A stretch of DNA of 59,162 nt from an uncultured Rhodobiaceae bacterium (GCA_913030915.1 CAJWEW010000008.1:1-59162); one strand, 5' to 3'. Positions 38,400-49,600 are shown, counted from the stretch's first letter. Notes: generated by a model not told the origin, from the letters alone. Made by a program: numbers and translations.

Positions 38400-39809
38400 T
38401 TACACACTATAGTACATATCAAATTCTACAGGATGAGGTGTGTGCTCAAACCTGATGACTTCTTCCATTTTGAGTTCAATGTAGGCCTCAATCTGGTCTT
38501 TGGTAAATACATCACCTTCTGTAAGGAAGCTATTATCTTTCTCAAGGCTTGTAAGAGCCTCTCTTAGGCTTCCACATACGGTTGGTATCTTCTTTAATTC
38601 TTTTTCTGGTAAGTCATACAGATCTTGATCTGTAGGTTTTCCTGGATGAATTTTATTTTTAATACCATCAATGCCAGCCATAAGCATGCATGCGAATGCA
38701 AGATAGGGATTGGCGGATGGATCAGGGAAGCGTATTTCAATCCGTTTAGCATTTGGTGATTTTCCAAATGGAATTCGGCATGATGCAGATCTATTTCTAG
38801 CAGAATACGCGAGTAATACAGGAGCTTCAAAGCCAGGCACAAGTCTTTTGTAAGAATTTGTTGACGCATTTGTGAATGCGTTAATCGCCTTAGCATGTTT
38901 TAGAATACCACCGATATAATAAAGTGCAGTTTCAGATAGACCTGCGTATTCAGAACCGGCAAATACTGGTTTCCCATTCTTCCAGATTGATTGATGGCAG
39001 TGCATACCCGTTCCATTATCGCCATATATGGGTTTTGGCATGAAGGTTGCTGTCTTTCCGTATGCATTTGCAACTTGATGAACAACGTATTTGTAAATTT
39101 GTTGTTTATCAGCGATTTTGGTTAGGCTATCAAATTTTATTCCCAATTCGTGCTGGGCTGCGCCAACTTCATGGTGATGTTTTTCAGTGACCACACCCAT
39201 ATCAGTCATTACGCTAACCATTTCAGATCTGATATCTTGTGCAGAGTCCACTGGGGGGACAGGGAAGTAGCCTCCTTTTGTCCTTGGTCTATGGCCAAGG
39301 TTACCTGACTCATATTCAGTCGCAGTATTTGATGGTAGCTCTGTGCAATCCAGTTCAAAACCTGTTTGATATGGATCCGCTGCAAACCTTACATCATCAA
39401 ACATAAAGAATTCAGCCTCAGGACCAAATGATGCTGTATCTCCAATGCCGGTTGATTTAAGGTAAGCTTCTGCTTTTTTTGCAACCGAGCGAGGATCTCT
39501 CTCATATGCTTCTCCGGATATTGGGTCCAGGATATCACAGAAAATAGCCATTGTTGACTGAGCAAAGAATGGATCGGTGTGTGCCGTATCAGGGTCAGGC
39601 ATTAGCGTCATATCTGACTCGTTAATAGCTTTCCACCCTGCTATTGATGAACCATCAAACATGACACCATCTGCAAAGGCATCACTATCCATTACAGATG
39701 CATCCATTGTTACATGTTGAAGTTTACCTCTTGGATCAGTAAAACGCAAATCAACAAACTTAATATCTGTGTCTTTAATTTCTTTTAAAATATCACTAAC
39801 TTTTGGCAT
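38400..39809 (-). CDS. glnA: Glutamine synthetase type I
   Basis: 469 residues, the dodecameric enzyme that makes glutamine from glutamate, ammonia and [20 protein letters not shown], the ATP-site [11 protein letters not shown] and [10 protein letters not shown] are all intact. The adenylylation site Tyr398 is present in [11 protein letters not shown], so control by GlnE is expected. Co-transcribed with glnB 21 bases upstream. Confidence 0.98.
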   Translation of the reverse strand: MPKVSDILKEIKDTDIKFVDLRFTDPRGKLQHVTMDASVMDSDAFADGVMFDGSSIAGWKAINESDMTLMPDPDTAHTDPFFAQSTMAIFCDILDPISGEAYERDPRSVAKKAEAYLKSTGIGDTASFGPEAEFFMFDDVRFAADPYQTGFELDCTELPSNTATEYESGNLGHRPRTKGGYFPVPPVDSAQDIRSEMVSVMTDMGVVTEKHHHEVGAAQHELGIKFDSLTKIADKQQIYKYVVHQVANAYGKTATFMPKPIYGDNGTGMHCHQSIWKNGKPVFAGSEYAGLSETALYYIGGILKHAKAINAFTNASTNSYKRLVPGFEAPVLLAYSARNRSASCRIPFGKSPNAKRIEIRFPDPSANPYLAFACMLMAGIDGIKNKIHPGKPTDQDLYDLPEKELKKIPTVCGSLREALTSLEKDNSFLTEGDVFTKDQIEAYIELKMEEVIRFEHTPHPVEFDMYYSV

Positions 39810-39830
39810 AATATTATTCTCCTTTTGCTA

Positions 39831-40190
<360 letters not shown>

Positions 40191-40195
40191 TTATT

Positions 40196-40213
40196 ATGCA
40201 AAAAACGTGCCAA
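40196..40213 (-). promoter_or_regulatory. Sigma-54 (-24/-12) promoter of glnBA
   Basis: On the minus strand TGGCACG (40212-40206), four T, then TTGCA (40201-40197): a near-perfect match to the RpoN consensus TGGCACG-N4-TTGCW. The invariant GG and GC are correctly spaced. The expected transcription start is near 40185, about 16 bases ahead of glnB. Confidence 0.88.
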
Positions 40214-40424
40214 CATATAAAAAATATAATAAATATGCTTTTATGTTCGGTTTTTTTACAATTTTTATTGTTATTTGTAAAATAAATCTACAAAAATGAT
40301 TAAAATATATGCACATTGATTAAATTTTAGACAATTTATATAACTTTGATTTAATTACTTCAGTATTTATTTTTCAAAATTTTGTTTTAAATTTACGATG
40401 ATTATATTATAACGTATTAATCCT

Positions 40425-40510
40425 GCGGGCGTGGCGGAACTGGTAGACGCGCCAGATTTAGGTTCTGGTTCCTTATAGGAGTGGGGGTTCGATTCCCTTC
40501 GCCCGCACCA
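40425..40510 (+). tRNA. tRNA-Leu (anticodon UAG)
   Basis: Full cloverleaf of 86 bases with encoded CCA. Acceptor GCGGGCG/CGCCCGC, anticodon stem CCAGA/TCTGG around loop TTTAGGT (anticodon TAG), a class II variable arm and the T-loop GTTCGATTC. It ends 25 bases ahead of tig and is on the same strand. Confidence 0.97.
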
Positions 40511-40535
40511 TCAAAATTTGATTAGTGAGTATAAT

Positions 40536-42008
40536 ATGAATGTTACAGAGGTTTTAGCAAAAGATTTAAATAGGGAAGTCAAGGTAGATATCCCACGAGA
40601 TAATATTGAAGGTAAACTTCTTTCTAAACTAGAAGAACTGAAAAATACTGTCCAATTAAAAGGCTTCAGACCTGGAAAAGTTCCAATACACCATCTTAGG
40701 AAAGTTTTTGGACAGCGGCTTATGCCTGAAATTATTGAAGACCTAGTTAAGGAAACATCAGCTAAGGCTATGAGTGATCGTAACGAAAGGCCTGCCATAC
40801 AGCCCAAGATTTCATTTTACCAAGGCAAGCCATCAGAGGACAAAGAAAAAGAAGAAATCGACCAGATAATAAAATTGGAGAAGGATCTATCCTACAAAAT
40901 GGTCTATGAAATAATACCCGAGATTGACATCCCAAAATATAATACAATATCCATCACAAAGAAAATAGCAAAAGTCACGAAAGATGATATTGATGAGGCA
41001 TTGCAGAGGATTGCAGACGAGAATAAGAGCTATGAGGAGAGAAAATCAAGCGAGAAAGCCCAATCGGGAGATCAGCTAATAATAGACTTCGTTGGAAAGA
41101 TTGACGGTGAAATTTTCGATGGTGGTACAGCAAATGATGCGCCACTTGTTATTGGCTCGGGGGCATTTATTCCAGGTTTTGAAGAGCAATTGACTGGGTC
41201 TTCAAAAGATCAAGAGTTGAACATTAGCGTTAAATTCCCAAAGGACTATCAGGTTCCTCATCTTGCAGGTAAAGATGCTATATTTGAAACGAAAGTAAAA
41301 AAAATTGAAAAAGAAGTACCAACAAAGATAAGCGATGACTTCGCCAAGAAACTTGGGTTTGATGACCTAAAAAAGTTGAAAGAGCAAATTTCCGAGCAGC
41401 TTGAAAAGGATTTTGAGTCAATTTCTAAATCTGATTTGAAAAGAAATCTACTTGATGGTTTAGATCCAAAGTTAAAATTTGATTTACCTCCAACCCTTGT
41501 AAAGGATGAGAGTGACTCAATTTGGAATAATTATATTACAGATATTGAGAAGTCTGGAAAAAAGGTCAAAGATGTCGTTAAAGATGAGAAGAAAACAAGA
41601 AAAGAATATGACGACATAGCGCGACGCAGAGTCAGACTTGGGCTTTTCTTTAATAAGATAGCCGAGGATGAGTCGATTAATGTATCGGACGATGAGGTAA
41701 ACAAAGCGCTTTTTGAACAGGCAAGAAATTACCCGGGGCAGGAAAGTGAAATAATCAAATTATATCAAGAAAATCCTGGTGCTATGATGCAAATAAGATC
41801 TCCATTGATAGAAGAAAAAGTAGTTGATCACATATTAACGCTAGTCAAAATTAAGGAGGAGCAGGTGGATAGGGCTAAACTATTAGGCAATGACGACGCG
41901 CCTGATCGTGGTGAACAAAAGTCCGAGCCTAAAACAAAAAGCAAAGTAACGAAATCTGCAAAAAAAACCACTGATAAAAAACCGAGTAAATCGAAAACGA
42001 AAAAATAG
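40536..42008 (+). CDS. tig: Trigger factor
   Basis: 490 residues, ribosome-associated chaperone and peptidyl-prolyl isomerase. The N-terminal ribosome-binding motif is [17 protein letters not shown]; the FKBP domain follows ([21 protein letters not shown]...FIPGFEEQL); the helical C-terminal domain closes with an extra lysine-rich tail of about 45 residues. ATG 40536 gives the standard MNVTEV start; an upstream in-frame TTG at 40518 is not needed. Confidence 0.96.
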   Translation: MNVTEVLAKDLNREVKVDIPRDNIEGKLLSKLEELKNTVQLKGFRPGKVPIHHLRKVFGQRLMPEIIEDLVKETSAKAMSDRNERPAIQPKISFYQGKPSEDKEKEEIDQIIKLEKDLSYKMVYEIIPEIDIPKYNTISITKKIAKVTKDDIDEALQRIADENKSYEERKSSEKAQSGDQLIIDFVGKIDGEIFDGGTANDAPLVIGSGAFIPGFEEQLTGSSKDQELNISVKFPKDYQVPHLAGKDAIFETKVKKIEKEVPTKISDDFAKKLGFDDLKKLKEQISEQLEKDFESISKSDLKRNLLDGLDPKLKFDLPPTLVKDESDSIWNNYITDIEKSGKKVKDVVKDEKKTRKEYDDIARRRVRLGLFFNKIAEDESINVSDDEVNKALFEQARNYPGQESEIIKLYQENPGAMMQIRSPLIEEKVVDHILTLVKIKEEQVDRAKLLGNDDAPDRGEQKSEPKTKSKVTKSAKKTTDKKPSKSKTKK

Positions 42009-42016
42009 GTAACAAA

Positions 42017-42640
42017 ATGACAAAAAAAGAGGACCTTGCGATGAACTTAATACCAATGGTAGTTGAGCAATCGAATAGAGGTGAAAGAGCATATGACATA
42101 TTCTCAAGACTTTTGAAGGAGAGGATAATTTTTATAACGGGTCCAATAGATGATAGTGTAGCCACAATAGTTACTGCGCAATTATTATTTTTAGAAGCTG
42201 AAAATCCTAAAAAAGAGATATCTCTGTATATCAATTCACCTGGTGGTATTGTTACCGCTGGCATGGCAATTTATGATACAATGCAATTTATACGGCCTCC
42301 CGTGTCAACTCTTTGCATTGGCCAGGCAGCATCGATGGGATCACTATTGTTGACCGCTGGCGAGAAGGGAATGAGGTATTGTTTGCCTCACTCAAGGGTT
42401 ATGGTCCATCAACCATCTGGAGGTTTTTCCGGTCAGGCTAGTGATATTGAGAGGCATGCAGAAGATATCATAAAGATAAAAAAAAGACTAAACGATCTTT
42501 ATGTAAATCATACAGGGCAAACATATAATACAATTGAAAAAACCTTGGACCGAGACTATTTTATGGACTCAGCAGAGGCAAAAGAGTTTGGAATTGTCGA
42601 TGCTGTAATCGCTTCAAGAGAGGACTCGGACGGCAAATAA
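42017..42640 (+). CDS. clpP: ATP-dependent Clp protease proteolytic subunit
   Basis: 207 residues, serine protease forming the tetradecameric chamber used by ClpX. Ser106 ([11 protein letters not shown]) and His131 (VMVHQPSGG) are the nucleophile and base. An in-frame ATG at 42041 has a better Shine-Dalgarno (AGAGG eight bases upstream) and gives [10 protein letters not shown], the common family start. The true start may therefore be 42041, with little effect because the N-terminus is processed. Confidence 0.97.
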   Translation: MTKKEDLAMNLIPMVVEQSNRGERAYDIFSRLLKERIIFITGPIDDSVATIVTAQLLFLEAENPKKEISLYINSPGGIVTAGMAIYDTMQFIRPPVSTLCIGQAASMGSLLLTAGEKGMRYCLPHSRVMVHQPSGGFSGQASDIERHAEDIIKIKKRLNDLYVNHTGQTYNTIEKTLDRDYFMDSAEAKEFGIVDAVIASREDSDGK

Positions 42641-42710
42641 CAGATCCTAAATTTATATCTTATTAAGAAATATAGGGTAGAAATAGATTATATTAATTTT
42701 ATGGTGAAAT

Positions 42711-43979
42711 ATGAGTAAAGTTGGAAATAATGACGCTAAATCAACATTGTATTGTTCATTTTGTGGTAAAAGTCAGCACGAAGTTCGAAAGCTTATAGCG
42801 GGTCCAACTGTGTTTATTTGTGACGAGTGTGTCGATTTATGTACTGATATAATTCGAGAAGAAACTAAATCGTCGATTATAAAATCTGATAAAGAACTTC
42901 CAACCCCCTCCGAAATATTTAATATACTTAATGAATATGTTATTGGGCAAAAACATGCAAAAAAAGTACTATCAGTCGCTGTTCATAACCATTATAAAAG
43001 ACTGAGCACCGAAGTTAGAGCATCAAGTGATGTTGAACTTTCAAAATCAAATATACTAATAGTTGGTCCGACAGGTAGCGGAAAAACGCTTTTGGCTCAA
43101 ACACTCGCTAGAATATTAGATGTTCCATTTACAATGGCCGATGCAACAAGTCTCACAGAGGCAGGCTACGTTGGTGAAGATGTTGAGAATATAATCCTTA
43201 AGTTACTACAGGCTGCTGATTACAATGTTGAAAAAGCACAACGTGGGATTGTTTATATTGATGAAGTCGACAAAATAAGTCGGAAATCTGATAATCCATC
43301 AATAACACGAGACGTTTCTGGAGAGGGTGTGCAACAAGCATTGCTCAAAATCATGGAAGGCACAATTGCAAGCGTTCCTCCACAAGGGGGAAGAAAGCAT
43401 CCACAACAAGAATTCTTACAAGTTGATACTACAAACATACTTTTTATTTGTGGTGGTGCATTTGCAGGACTCGAAAAGATTATTGCAAAAAGAACGAACG
43501 ATACCTCAATGGGTTTCAGTGCCCTCATTGATGAGGTAGAAGAGAAGAATTTAGATGAGTTATTCAGCGTTCTAGAGCCAGAGGATTTGCTCAAGTTTGG
43601 TCTTATACCCGAATTTGTGGGGAGAGTCCCAGTTATTGCATCACTGGAAAATTTAAATGAGGAAACGCTTGTTAAAATTCTAACTGAGCCAAAAAACTCC
43701 TTGATAAAACAATATCAAAGAATGTTTGAAATTGAGAATGTAAAGTTAACTTTTTCAGATGAGTCACTTAGAACAATATCAAACAAAGCTATTGAAAGAA
43801 AAACAGGCGCACGTGGGCTTCGTTCAATCCTAGAGTCTATACTTCTCGAAACAATGTTTGAGCTCCCTGAGCTGGAGCTTGTTGAGGAAGTTGTGATTTC
43901 AAACGAAGTTATTGAAGGCAAATCTAGACCACTATATATTTACTCTGATCAAAAAGAAGATTTAGGTAATTCTGCTTAA
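42711..43979 (+). CDS. clpX: ClpX, ATPase unfoldase of ClpXP
   Basis: 422 residues. The N-terminal zinc-binding domain has CSFCGK and CDECVDLC, followed by the AAA+ module with Walker A GPTGSGKT, Walker [11 protein letters not shown], the pore GYVGED and [13 protein letters not shown]. It unfolds tagged proteins into ClpP. Standard clpP-clpX order. Confidence 0.98.
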   Translation: MSKVGNNDAKSTLYCSFCGKSQHEVRKLIAGPTVFICDECVDLCTDIIREETKSSIIKSDKELPTPSEIFNILNEYVIGQKHAKKVLSVAVHNHYKRLSTEVRASSDVELSKSNILIVGPTGSGKTLLAQTLARILDVPFTMADATSLTEAGYVGEDVENIILKLLQAADYNVEKAQRGIVYIDEVDKISRKSDNPSITRDVSGEGVQQALLKIMEGTIASVPPQGGRKHPQQEFLQVDTTNILFICGGAFAGLEKIIAKRTNDTSMGFSALIDEVEEKNLDELFSVLEPEDLLKFGLIPEFVGRVPVIASLENLNEETLVKILTEPKNSLIKQYQRMFEIENVKLTFSDESLRTISNKAIERKTGARGLRSILESILLETMFELPELELVEEVVISNEVIEGKSRPLYIYSDQKEDLGNSA

Positions 43980-44067
43980 TAGTAGTTTATTTCTATTAAA
44001 AAAACTTGAAAGTCTGAACGTTAAGCTCCAAATTAGTATAGTATTATTAATTTGTTGAGTTAGTGCT

Positions 44068-46488
44068 ATGGACGATGATATAAAAGTTAACAAAGATTTG
44101 TATCCCATTCTTCCTCTGCGTGACATTGTGGTATATCCAAACATGGTTGTTCCTCTTTTTGTTGGTAGGGACAAATCAATACAAGCACTTGAAGAGGTCA
44201 TGAACAATGATAGAGAGTTGTTTCTAGTTGCACAGAAAGACTCCACAACAGAAGATCCGTCAGAGGATAATCTATACACCCATGGTACTGTTGCATCAAT
44301 AATGCAATTGTTAAAACTTCCTGACAACACCGTTAAGGTACTTGTTGAAGGCACTAGTAGGGCTAAAATTCGTAACTTCATACCGGGAGAAAAATTTCAT
44401 CAGGTCGAAGTCGATCTAGTTAATGAGATTGTTCTTGATGATCCTGAAATCGAGGCCTTGGCTAGATCCTGTCTAATGCAATTTGAAAGCTATACAAAAA
44501 TTAATCGAAAAATACCAACTGATACTTTCAATACTGTATCTGAGATTGATGATTACTCAAAAATAGCTGATACAATTGCATCAAACTTACAAATAAAACT
44601 GTCTCAAAAACAACAAATACTCGAAATTAACAACCTAAAAGAACGTTTCGAATTGATACTCAGTTTCCTTGAGGGAGAAATTGATGTACTGCAAACTGAA
44701 AAAAGAATTAGAGGACGAGTTAAGCGTCAGATGGAAAAGACTCAAAGAGAGTATTATCTTAACGAGCAAATGAAAGCCATTCAGAAAGAGTTGGGTAAAG
44801 ACTCTGAAGACGGTGGTGATGATATTAACGAACTCGAAAATAAACTCGAGAAGCTAAAACTACCAAAAGATGTTCAAGAAAAGGCAAGATCAGAATTTAA
44901 GAAGCTTAAGCAAATGAGCCCAATGTCTGCTGAAGCTACTGTTGTCAGAAACTACTTAGATTGGATTGTGTCGATACCTTGGGCAAAAAAATCGCGCTTT
45001 AATAAACCAATAACATTTTCTGAAAACATTTTAGATAACGATCACTATGGCCTCGAAAAAGTAAAAGAAAGAATAATTGAGTATATAGCTGTGCAGAAAA
45101 GAACAAAGAAACTAAAAGGTCCAATATTGTGTCTTGTAGGTCCGCCCGGCGTTGGTAAAACTTCATTGGGCAAATCCATAGCGCAGGCTACGGGCAGAGA
45201 CTTTGTGAGAGTAAGCTTGGGAGGAGTAAGGGATGAGGCTGAAATTAGAGGACACCGGCGAACATATATTGGTTCATTGCCTGGGCGAATAATACAATCT
45301 ATGAAAAAAGTGAAAACAAAAAATCCGTTATTCCTCTTAGATGAAATTGATAAGTTAGGCTCTGATTATAGAGGTGATCCATCTGCAGCTCTATTAGAAG
45401 TTCTGGATCCAGAGCAAAACGATAAGTTCAATGATCATTACTTAGAAGTTGATTACGATCTCTCTGATGTGATGTTTATCACAACTGCTAATACCTTAAA
45501 TATACCACCGGCACTCATGGACAGAATGGAAATAATTAGGATAGCTGGATACACCGAAAATGAAAAACTAGAAATATCAAAAAAACACCTCTTACCAAAA
45601 GTTTTCAAACAGCATGGACTTGATGAGTCTGAAATCAATATAGATGATACAGCGCTTCTCGAGACCATAAGACGATACACTAAAGAGTCAGGCGTCAGGA
45701 GTCTAGAACGTGAGTTGTCAAAGATCTCACGGAAGGCTACTAAAAATATATTATCAGATGGTGAAAAAAATATTAAAATAACAAAAAATAACGTTTCTGA
45801 ATATTTAGGGGTTTATAAATACAGATATGGGGAAGCGGAACGAGACGATCAAATCGGTATTGTTACTGGCTTAGCTTGGACTGAATACGGTGGTGAACTT
45901 CTAACAATTGAAGGTGCAATGATGCCAGGAAAAGGTTCAATGACAGTAACTGGAAATCTAAAAGATGTTATGAAGGAGTCAATTTCTGCTGCAGCTTCTT
46001 ACGTCAGATCCAATGCTACAAAATATGGAATAAAGCCTCCACTTTTTGACAAACGAGATATACATGTCCATGTACCAGAAGGTGCAACCCCAAAAGATGG
46101 TCCATCCGCTGGAGTTGCCATGGCAACAGCTATGATCTCATTAATGACACAAGTCCCTGTAAAAAAAGATGTAGCCATGACAGGTGAAATTACTCTTCGC
46201 GGTCGTGTATTGCCAATTGGAGGATTAAAAGAGAAACTGTTAGCTGCGACTAGAGGTGGTATAAAAACAGTATTTATTCCGAATGAAAACAAAAAAGATC
46301 TATCAGAGATTTCTGATGAAATTACGAAAGGTTTACAAATTATACCTGTTTCGAATATTGATGAAATCATCTCAAGCGCTCTTGCTTCCGAGCTCAAGCC
46401 AATAGAATGGAGTAAAAAAGATATTGAGGCGCACGATCAAAGTATAGCCGGCTCTAATGAAAAAGTTCGTCCTACTATAGCGCATTAA
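44068..46488 (+). CDS. lon: ATP-dependent protease Lon
   Basis: 806 residues. LonA layout: N-terminal substrate domain starting LYPILPLRDIVVYPNMVVPLFVGR, coiled-coil, AAA+ with GPPGVGKTSLGKSIA, and the C-terminal protease domain with the catalytic Ser in PKDGPSAGVAMATA and the Lys downstream of GEITLRGRVLPIGG. Removes misfolded and short-lived proteins. Full length. Confidence 0.98.
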   Translation: MDDDIKVNKDLYPILPLRDIVVYPNMVVPLFVGRDKSIQALEEVMNNDRELFLVAQKDSTTEDPSEDNLYTHGTVASIMQLLKLPDNTVKVLVEGTSRAKIRNFIPGEKFHQVEVDLVNEIVLDDPEIEALARSCLMQFESYTKINRKIPTDTFNTVSEIDDYSKIADTIASNLQIKLSQKQQILEINNLKERFELILSFLEGEIDVLQTEKRIRGRVKRQMEKTQREYYLNEQMKAIQKELGKDSEDGGDDINELENKLEKLKLPKDVQEKARSEFKKLKQMSPMSAEATVVRNYLDWIVSIPWAKKSRFNKPITFSENILDNDHYGLEKVKERIIEYIAVQKRTKKLKGPILCLVGPPGVGKTSLGKSIAQATGRDFVRVSLGGVRDEAEIRGHRRTYIGSLPGRIIQSMKKVKTKNPLFLLDEIDKLGSDYRGDPSAALLEVLDPEQNDKFNDHYLEVDYDLSDVMFITTANTLNIPPALMDRMEIIRIAGYTENEKLEISKKHLLPKVFKQHGLDESEINIDDTALLETIRRYTKESGVRSLERELSKISRKATKNILSDGEKNIKITKNNVSEYLGVYKYRYGEAERDDQIGIVTGLAWTEYGGELLTIEGAMMPGKGSMTVTGNLKDVMKESISAAASYVRSNATKYGIKPPLFDKRDIHVHVPEGATPKDGPSAGVAMATAMISLMTQVPVKKDVAMTGEITLRGRVLPIGGLKEKLLAATRGGIKTVFIPNENKKDLSEISDEITKGLQIIPVSNIDEIISSALASELKPIEWSKKDIEAHDQSIAGSNEKVRPTIAH

Positions 46489-46497
46489 CTGATTCTG

Positions 46498-46526
46498 TGG
46501 GTCAACTAACACCCAGTATTGTTTTT
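46498..46526 (+). terminator. Possible weak terminator after lon
   Basis: Short inverted repeat TGGGT/ACCCA (46498-46502 and 46511-46515) followed by GTATTGTTTTTG, 10 bases past the lon stop. The stem is only 5 bp, so the call is tentative. The rest of the lon-hupB gap is AT-rich and should hold the hupB promoter. Confidence 0.35.
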
Positions 46527-46706
46527 GTAAATACTCTATAAATTTCTATATTTCTAATTAAAATAGTGTATAAGTCCCAGTTTTCTGCTATTTTTCCAAG
46601 ATTTTACTTATTTTTTTTGATTAGCTTTGGATCAATTGTTAGGATTAACTATTAATTAACTATTTCTGTTAAATTATTAATTATAAACTCTGAAAGGGCT
46701 AATACT

Positions 46707-46979
46707 ATGAATAAGAATGATTTAATTAATAATGTCGCTGATGCGGCTGGTATTTCAAAAACTGCTGCAGCGAGCGCTGTTGACTCTGTCTTTGACTCGA
46801 TTTCATCCGCATTAAGTGGTGGAGGTGATGTAAGACTTGTTGGTTTTGGTACATTTTCTGTCGCGAATAGAAAAGCGACAACCGGCCGAAATCCACGTAC
46901 AGGAGAAGTTATTCAAATTAAGGCATCGAAAAGTCCAAAATTTAAGGCAGGTAAAGCCCTTAAAGATGCAGTTAACTAG
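46707..46979 (+). CDS. hupB: DNA-binding protein HU
   Basis: 90 residues, the histone-like HU/IHF fold. The DNA-binding arm signature GFGTFSVANRKATTGRNPRTGE is complete. AAGGG ahead of the ATG is a good ribosome-binding site. HU compacts and bends the chromosome without strong sequence preference. It follows lon, the widespread proteobacterial order. Confidence 0.97.
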   Translation: MNKNDLINNVADAAGISKTAAASAVDSVFDSISSALSGGGDVRLVGFGTFSVANRKATTGRNPRTGEVIQIKASKSPKFKAGKALKDAVN

Positions 46980-47013
46980 AATAATTTAGAATAGTTTTTC
47001 TTTAAACTAAATT

Positions 47014-47044
47014 ACGTGCAGCTTAAAAACTGCACGTTTTTTTT
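47014..47044 (+). terminator. Rho-independent terminator of hupB
   Basis: Perfect 8-bp stem ACGTGCAG (47014-47021) / CTGCACGT (47030-47037) with an 8-base loop, followed by a run of eight T. It lies 35 bases after the hupB stop. Confidence 0.95.
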
Positions 47045-47109
47045 ATTCAACTAAATATATTATATCTAGATTTTTTATTTGTTTTAATGTATGTATTGTT
47101 TATTGTAGT

Positions 47110-47185
47110 GGGCGGTTAGCTCAGTTGGGAGAGCATCTCGTTTACACCGAGAGGGTCGGCAGTTCGAGCCTGTCACCGCCTACCA
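47110..47185 (+). tRNA. tRNA-Val (anticodon UAC)
   Basis: 76 bases with encoded CCA. Acceptor GGGCGGT pairs with ACCGCCT (one G-U), anticodon stem TCTCG/CGAGA around TTTACAC (anticodon TAC), D-loop AGCTCAGTTGGGAGAGC and T-loop GTTCGAGCC. Confidence 0.97.
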
Positions 47186-47189
47186 TTAC

Positions 47190-47267
<78 letters not shown>

Positions 47268-47342
47268 CTTCTTATACAAATAGAACTTTATGGTTATTCT
47301 TTATTAACTGTTAGCATGCTATAAATAATATGTTTTCAAATT

Positions 47343-48068
47343 GTGTTGAGTATAAATTTGCAAAAAATTAGTCGTTCCGGTGTTGAGAAATATTTAGGCT
47401 GTCCAAGATGCTTTGTGCTTCAGTATAAGTATAAAGTTAGCTTGTCACAGATACCATTCACATTGAATTCAGCCGTTGATGAGTTATGTAAAAATGAGTT
47501 CGATCATTATCGAAAAAAAGGCGAACCGCACCCATTATTTTTGAAGCATGATATTGATGCGATACCATTCATGCACGACGATATTGATAAGTGGAGGAAC
47601 TTTAGACAAGGTTTATCTTATACTTCTGAGTCCCATGGCTATCACTTTTATGGCGCTATCGATGATGTATGGGTCAAGCCAAATGGAGAGCTAATTGTCT
47701 CAGATGTTAAATCAACTTCAAAAAAAGTATTTGATTGGAATGAAACAAAAAAATACGAGTATGCAAGAGGCTACCAGAGGCAACTTGAAATGTACCAATG
47801 GCTATTCAGAAAAAATGGCTTTGAAGTTTCTGATACAGCATATCTTGTTTACTATAATGGACAAAAAAATGAACCCATGTTCAACCAAATTTTGAAATTT
47901 GATTTACATCTGGTTGAGCTTGTATGTAATGCTGACTGGGTCGAAGATAAAATTATTGAAGCAAAAAATCAGTTGAGTAGTGACGAGATACCAGCTGGAA
48001 AAAAATATTGTGATACCTGTCAATACCTAAAAAAACGATGGGACGTTTATAATAATGTTGGCATCTAG
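47343..48068 (+). CDS. PD-(D/E)XK nuclease-superfamily protein with four cysteines
   Basis: 241 residues of the RecB/Cas4-like nuclease superfamily. Asp107/108 (GAIDDVWV), Asp121 and Lys123 (IVSDVKS) form the catalytic D...D-x-K, and Gln147/Tyr151 (RQLEMY) fit the Q-x3-Y motif. CPRC at 20-23 and CDTC at 223-226 could hold an Fe-S cluster or zinc. Cas4 and AddB instead use a 1+3 Cys pattern. The start appears to be GTG 47343. It stands alone 75 bases after tRNA-Asp, with no cas or recombination gene beside it. Its role is unknown; single-strand exonuclease or repair activity would fit the family. Confidence 0.75.
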   Translation: MLSINLQKISRSGVEKYLGCPRCFVLQYKYKVSLSQIPFTLNSAVDELCKNEFDHYRKKGEPHPLFLKHDIDAIPFMHDDIDKWRNFRQGLSYTSESHGYHFYGAIDDVWVKPNGELIVSDVKSTSKKVFDWNETKKYEYARGYQRQLEMYQWLFRKNGFEVSDTAYLVYYNGQKNEPMFNQILKFDLHLVELVCNADWVEDKIIEAKNQLSSDEIPAGKKYCDTCQYLKKRWDVYNNVGI

Positions 48069-48133
48069 ATAAAATCCTAATTGATAGGTTTGATGACATA
48101 AATTAGACACATTTCTATTTTAATCTTGTCTGC

Positions 48134-48865
48134 ATGAAGTCATTTACAAATTGTCTTGTTGTACTTCTCCTATTTCTTGGTATTTCTCCCCAAGATGCCT
48201 CGACCACTACTCTGTATAACAATGAGCACAAACTCAAGATGGTGGTCGAGGTTTTTCATGATCTTGAATTCAAAAAGGTCGAGAATATTAAACTTTTTAT
48301 CTCCCACAAGAAGAGTTCAATGAATACAGACTTGGAATATCGAACATATAAAAAATTATTCAACAATGAGTTGAAGGAGCGAAATTACGTTATTGTCGAT
48401 GATCGTGATGAGGCTGATTTTATTTTAGAGTTTGAATACGGAATAGACGAAAGAGTTAAATCCATTAATTATCCTGTATATAGATACACAAGGAAGGACG
48501 ATAATATTATTTATCAGAAAAAGAGAGATAATTTTGAATTTAAAATTAAAACTACAAGTCCACGAAAAAGAATTCTCATCGGCTACAAGACATTTAGGGA
48601 TGTAACGTATCATCGATATCTAAACGTTGATATTTTTTCATCAGATAACTTGCTTAAGGTTTATCAAGCAAAGGTCGGAAGTGAAGGAAAAATTAACTCA
48701 TTGCCCTATGTGATGAATGGACTCGTGCACGGCTTATTTATTGACTTTCCTGGTAATAGCTCTTCAATAAACTTATATGAGTTACCAGAAGATATCTATA
48801 ATCCAAATGCATATCAAAAAAAACAAAATTTGAATATGGAAAGCCTTATGAGAAGACGAAACTAA
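48134..48865 (+). CDS. Unknown exported protein
   Basis: 243 residues. The first 20 or so (MKSFTNCLVVLLLFLGISPQ) look like a signal peptide; no convincing lipobox. The body is highly charged, with the segment KERNYVIVDDRDEADFILEFEYG. This recalls DUF4136-type envelope proteins (a strand-turn-strand after a poorly conserved helix), but the match is by eye only. It ends in a basic MRRRN tail. No Shine-Dalgarno is obvious. It converges on the VTT-family gene with a 12-base A/T-only gap. I do not recognise the family with confidence. Confidence 0.6.
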   Translation: MKSFTNCLVVLLLFLGISPQDASTTTLYNNEHKLKMVVEVFHDLEFKKVENIKLFISHKKSSMNTDLEYRTYKKLFNNELKERNYVIVDDRDEADFILEFEYGIDERVKSINYPVYRYTRKDDNIIYQKKRDNFEFKIKTTSPRKRILIGYKTFRDVTYHRYLNVDIFSSDNLLKVYQAKVGSEGKINSLPYVMNGLVHGLFIDFPGNSSSINLYELPEDIYNPNAYQKKQNLNMESLMRRRN

Positions 48866-48877
48866 AAAATTTTAAGA

Positions 48878-49600
48878 TTAATTTTTTTGTGCATTTATAA
48901 TTTTTTTTGAAATAAAGATAACCAAAACAAAAATTACAAATATAATTAACGGAATTCTAACTTCTTCTGAGTTCAAAATATCAATAAATCTCGGTATACC
49001 CTCATTTTCTATTAGAATTTTATCAAAGCCTCTACCGATTGATGCCCAAATAAATACTGATGGCAATATGCCAATCGCAGTACCTAATAAAAAATTGATC
49101 ACACGGGCATTGAATAGAATCGCTATTAGATTTGATAATCCAAATGGGATACCAACAAATAGCCTATAAAATATAAAAAATATTAATTCATTCTGATGGA
49201 AAAGATATCTAACGCTTTGATATCTTTTATTAAATAGACTGGATATATTTTCTTTAAAAAAAAACTGAGCAAATAAGTATAAGAGGCCTGAGCCTAAGGT
49301 TAATCCAATAACGGAAATAAAAGTACCCATATATGTGCCCAAAATCATACCGGAAAAAATAGCGATGGGAGCATTAAATCCAAGGAAAAAAGCCCAAAAT
49401 AAACTAATTAGAAAAATTGACAGTGCTTTTATTGGGTAATAATTTAAAGCATTTTGATCGAATGCGTCTCTAATAATAACCAAAAATTCTAATGATTTTA
49501 TTTCACTTATTGAGAATGTAGAGAAAAATAAATAGACAAGGAGTAATAACAGAAGAGCATAAATTGATAGGGCTAATATATTTAAGTAAGACTTTTGCAT
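48878..49600 (-). CDS. TVP38/TMEM64 (VTT/DedA-superfamily) membrane protein
   Basis: 240 residues with five to six hydrophobic segments. The central stretch has the VTT-domain hallmarks: FSGMILGTYMGTFISVIGLTLGSGLLYLFAQFF, then a loop and FYRLFVGIPFGLSNLIAILFNARVINFLLGTAIGILPSV. Proteins of this superfamily are implicated in lipid scrambling or ion-coupled transport at the inner membrane. Downstream of an ABC-2 exporter on the same strand with a 53-base gap. Confidence 0.85.
   Translation of the reverse strand: MQKSYLNILALSIYALLLLLLVYLFFSTFSISEIKSLEFLVIIRDAFDQNALNYYPIKALSIFLISLFWAFFLGFNAPIAIFSGMILGTYMGTFISVIGLTLGSGLLYLFAQFFFKENISSLFNKRYQSVRYLFHQNELIFFIFYRLFVGIPFGLSNLIAILFNARVINFLLGTAIGILPSVFIWASIGRGFDKILIENEGIPRFIDILNSEEVRIPLIIFVIFVLVIFISKKIINAQKN

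Noticed and set aside
45999-46397. A 132-codon open frame opposite the Lon protease domain
   Set aside because: Antisense shadow; the plus strand encodes the catalytic Ser/Lys region.
48864-48887. A/T-only inverted repeat between the unknown exported protein and the VTT gene as a terminator
   Set aside because: The stem has no G-C pair and could arise by chance in such AT-rich DNA.
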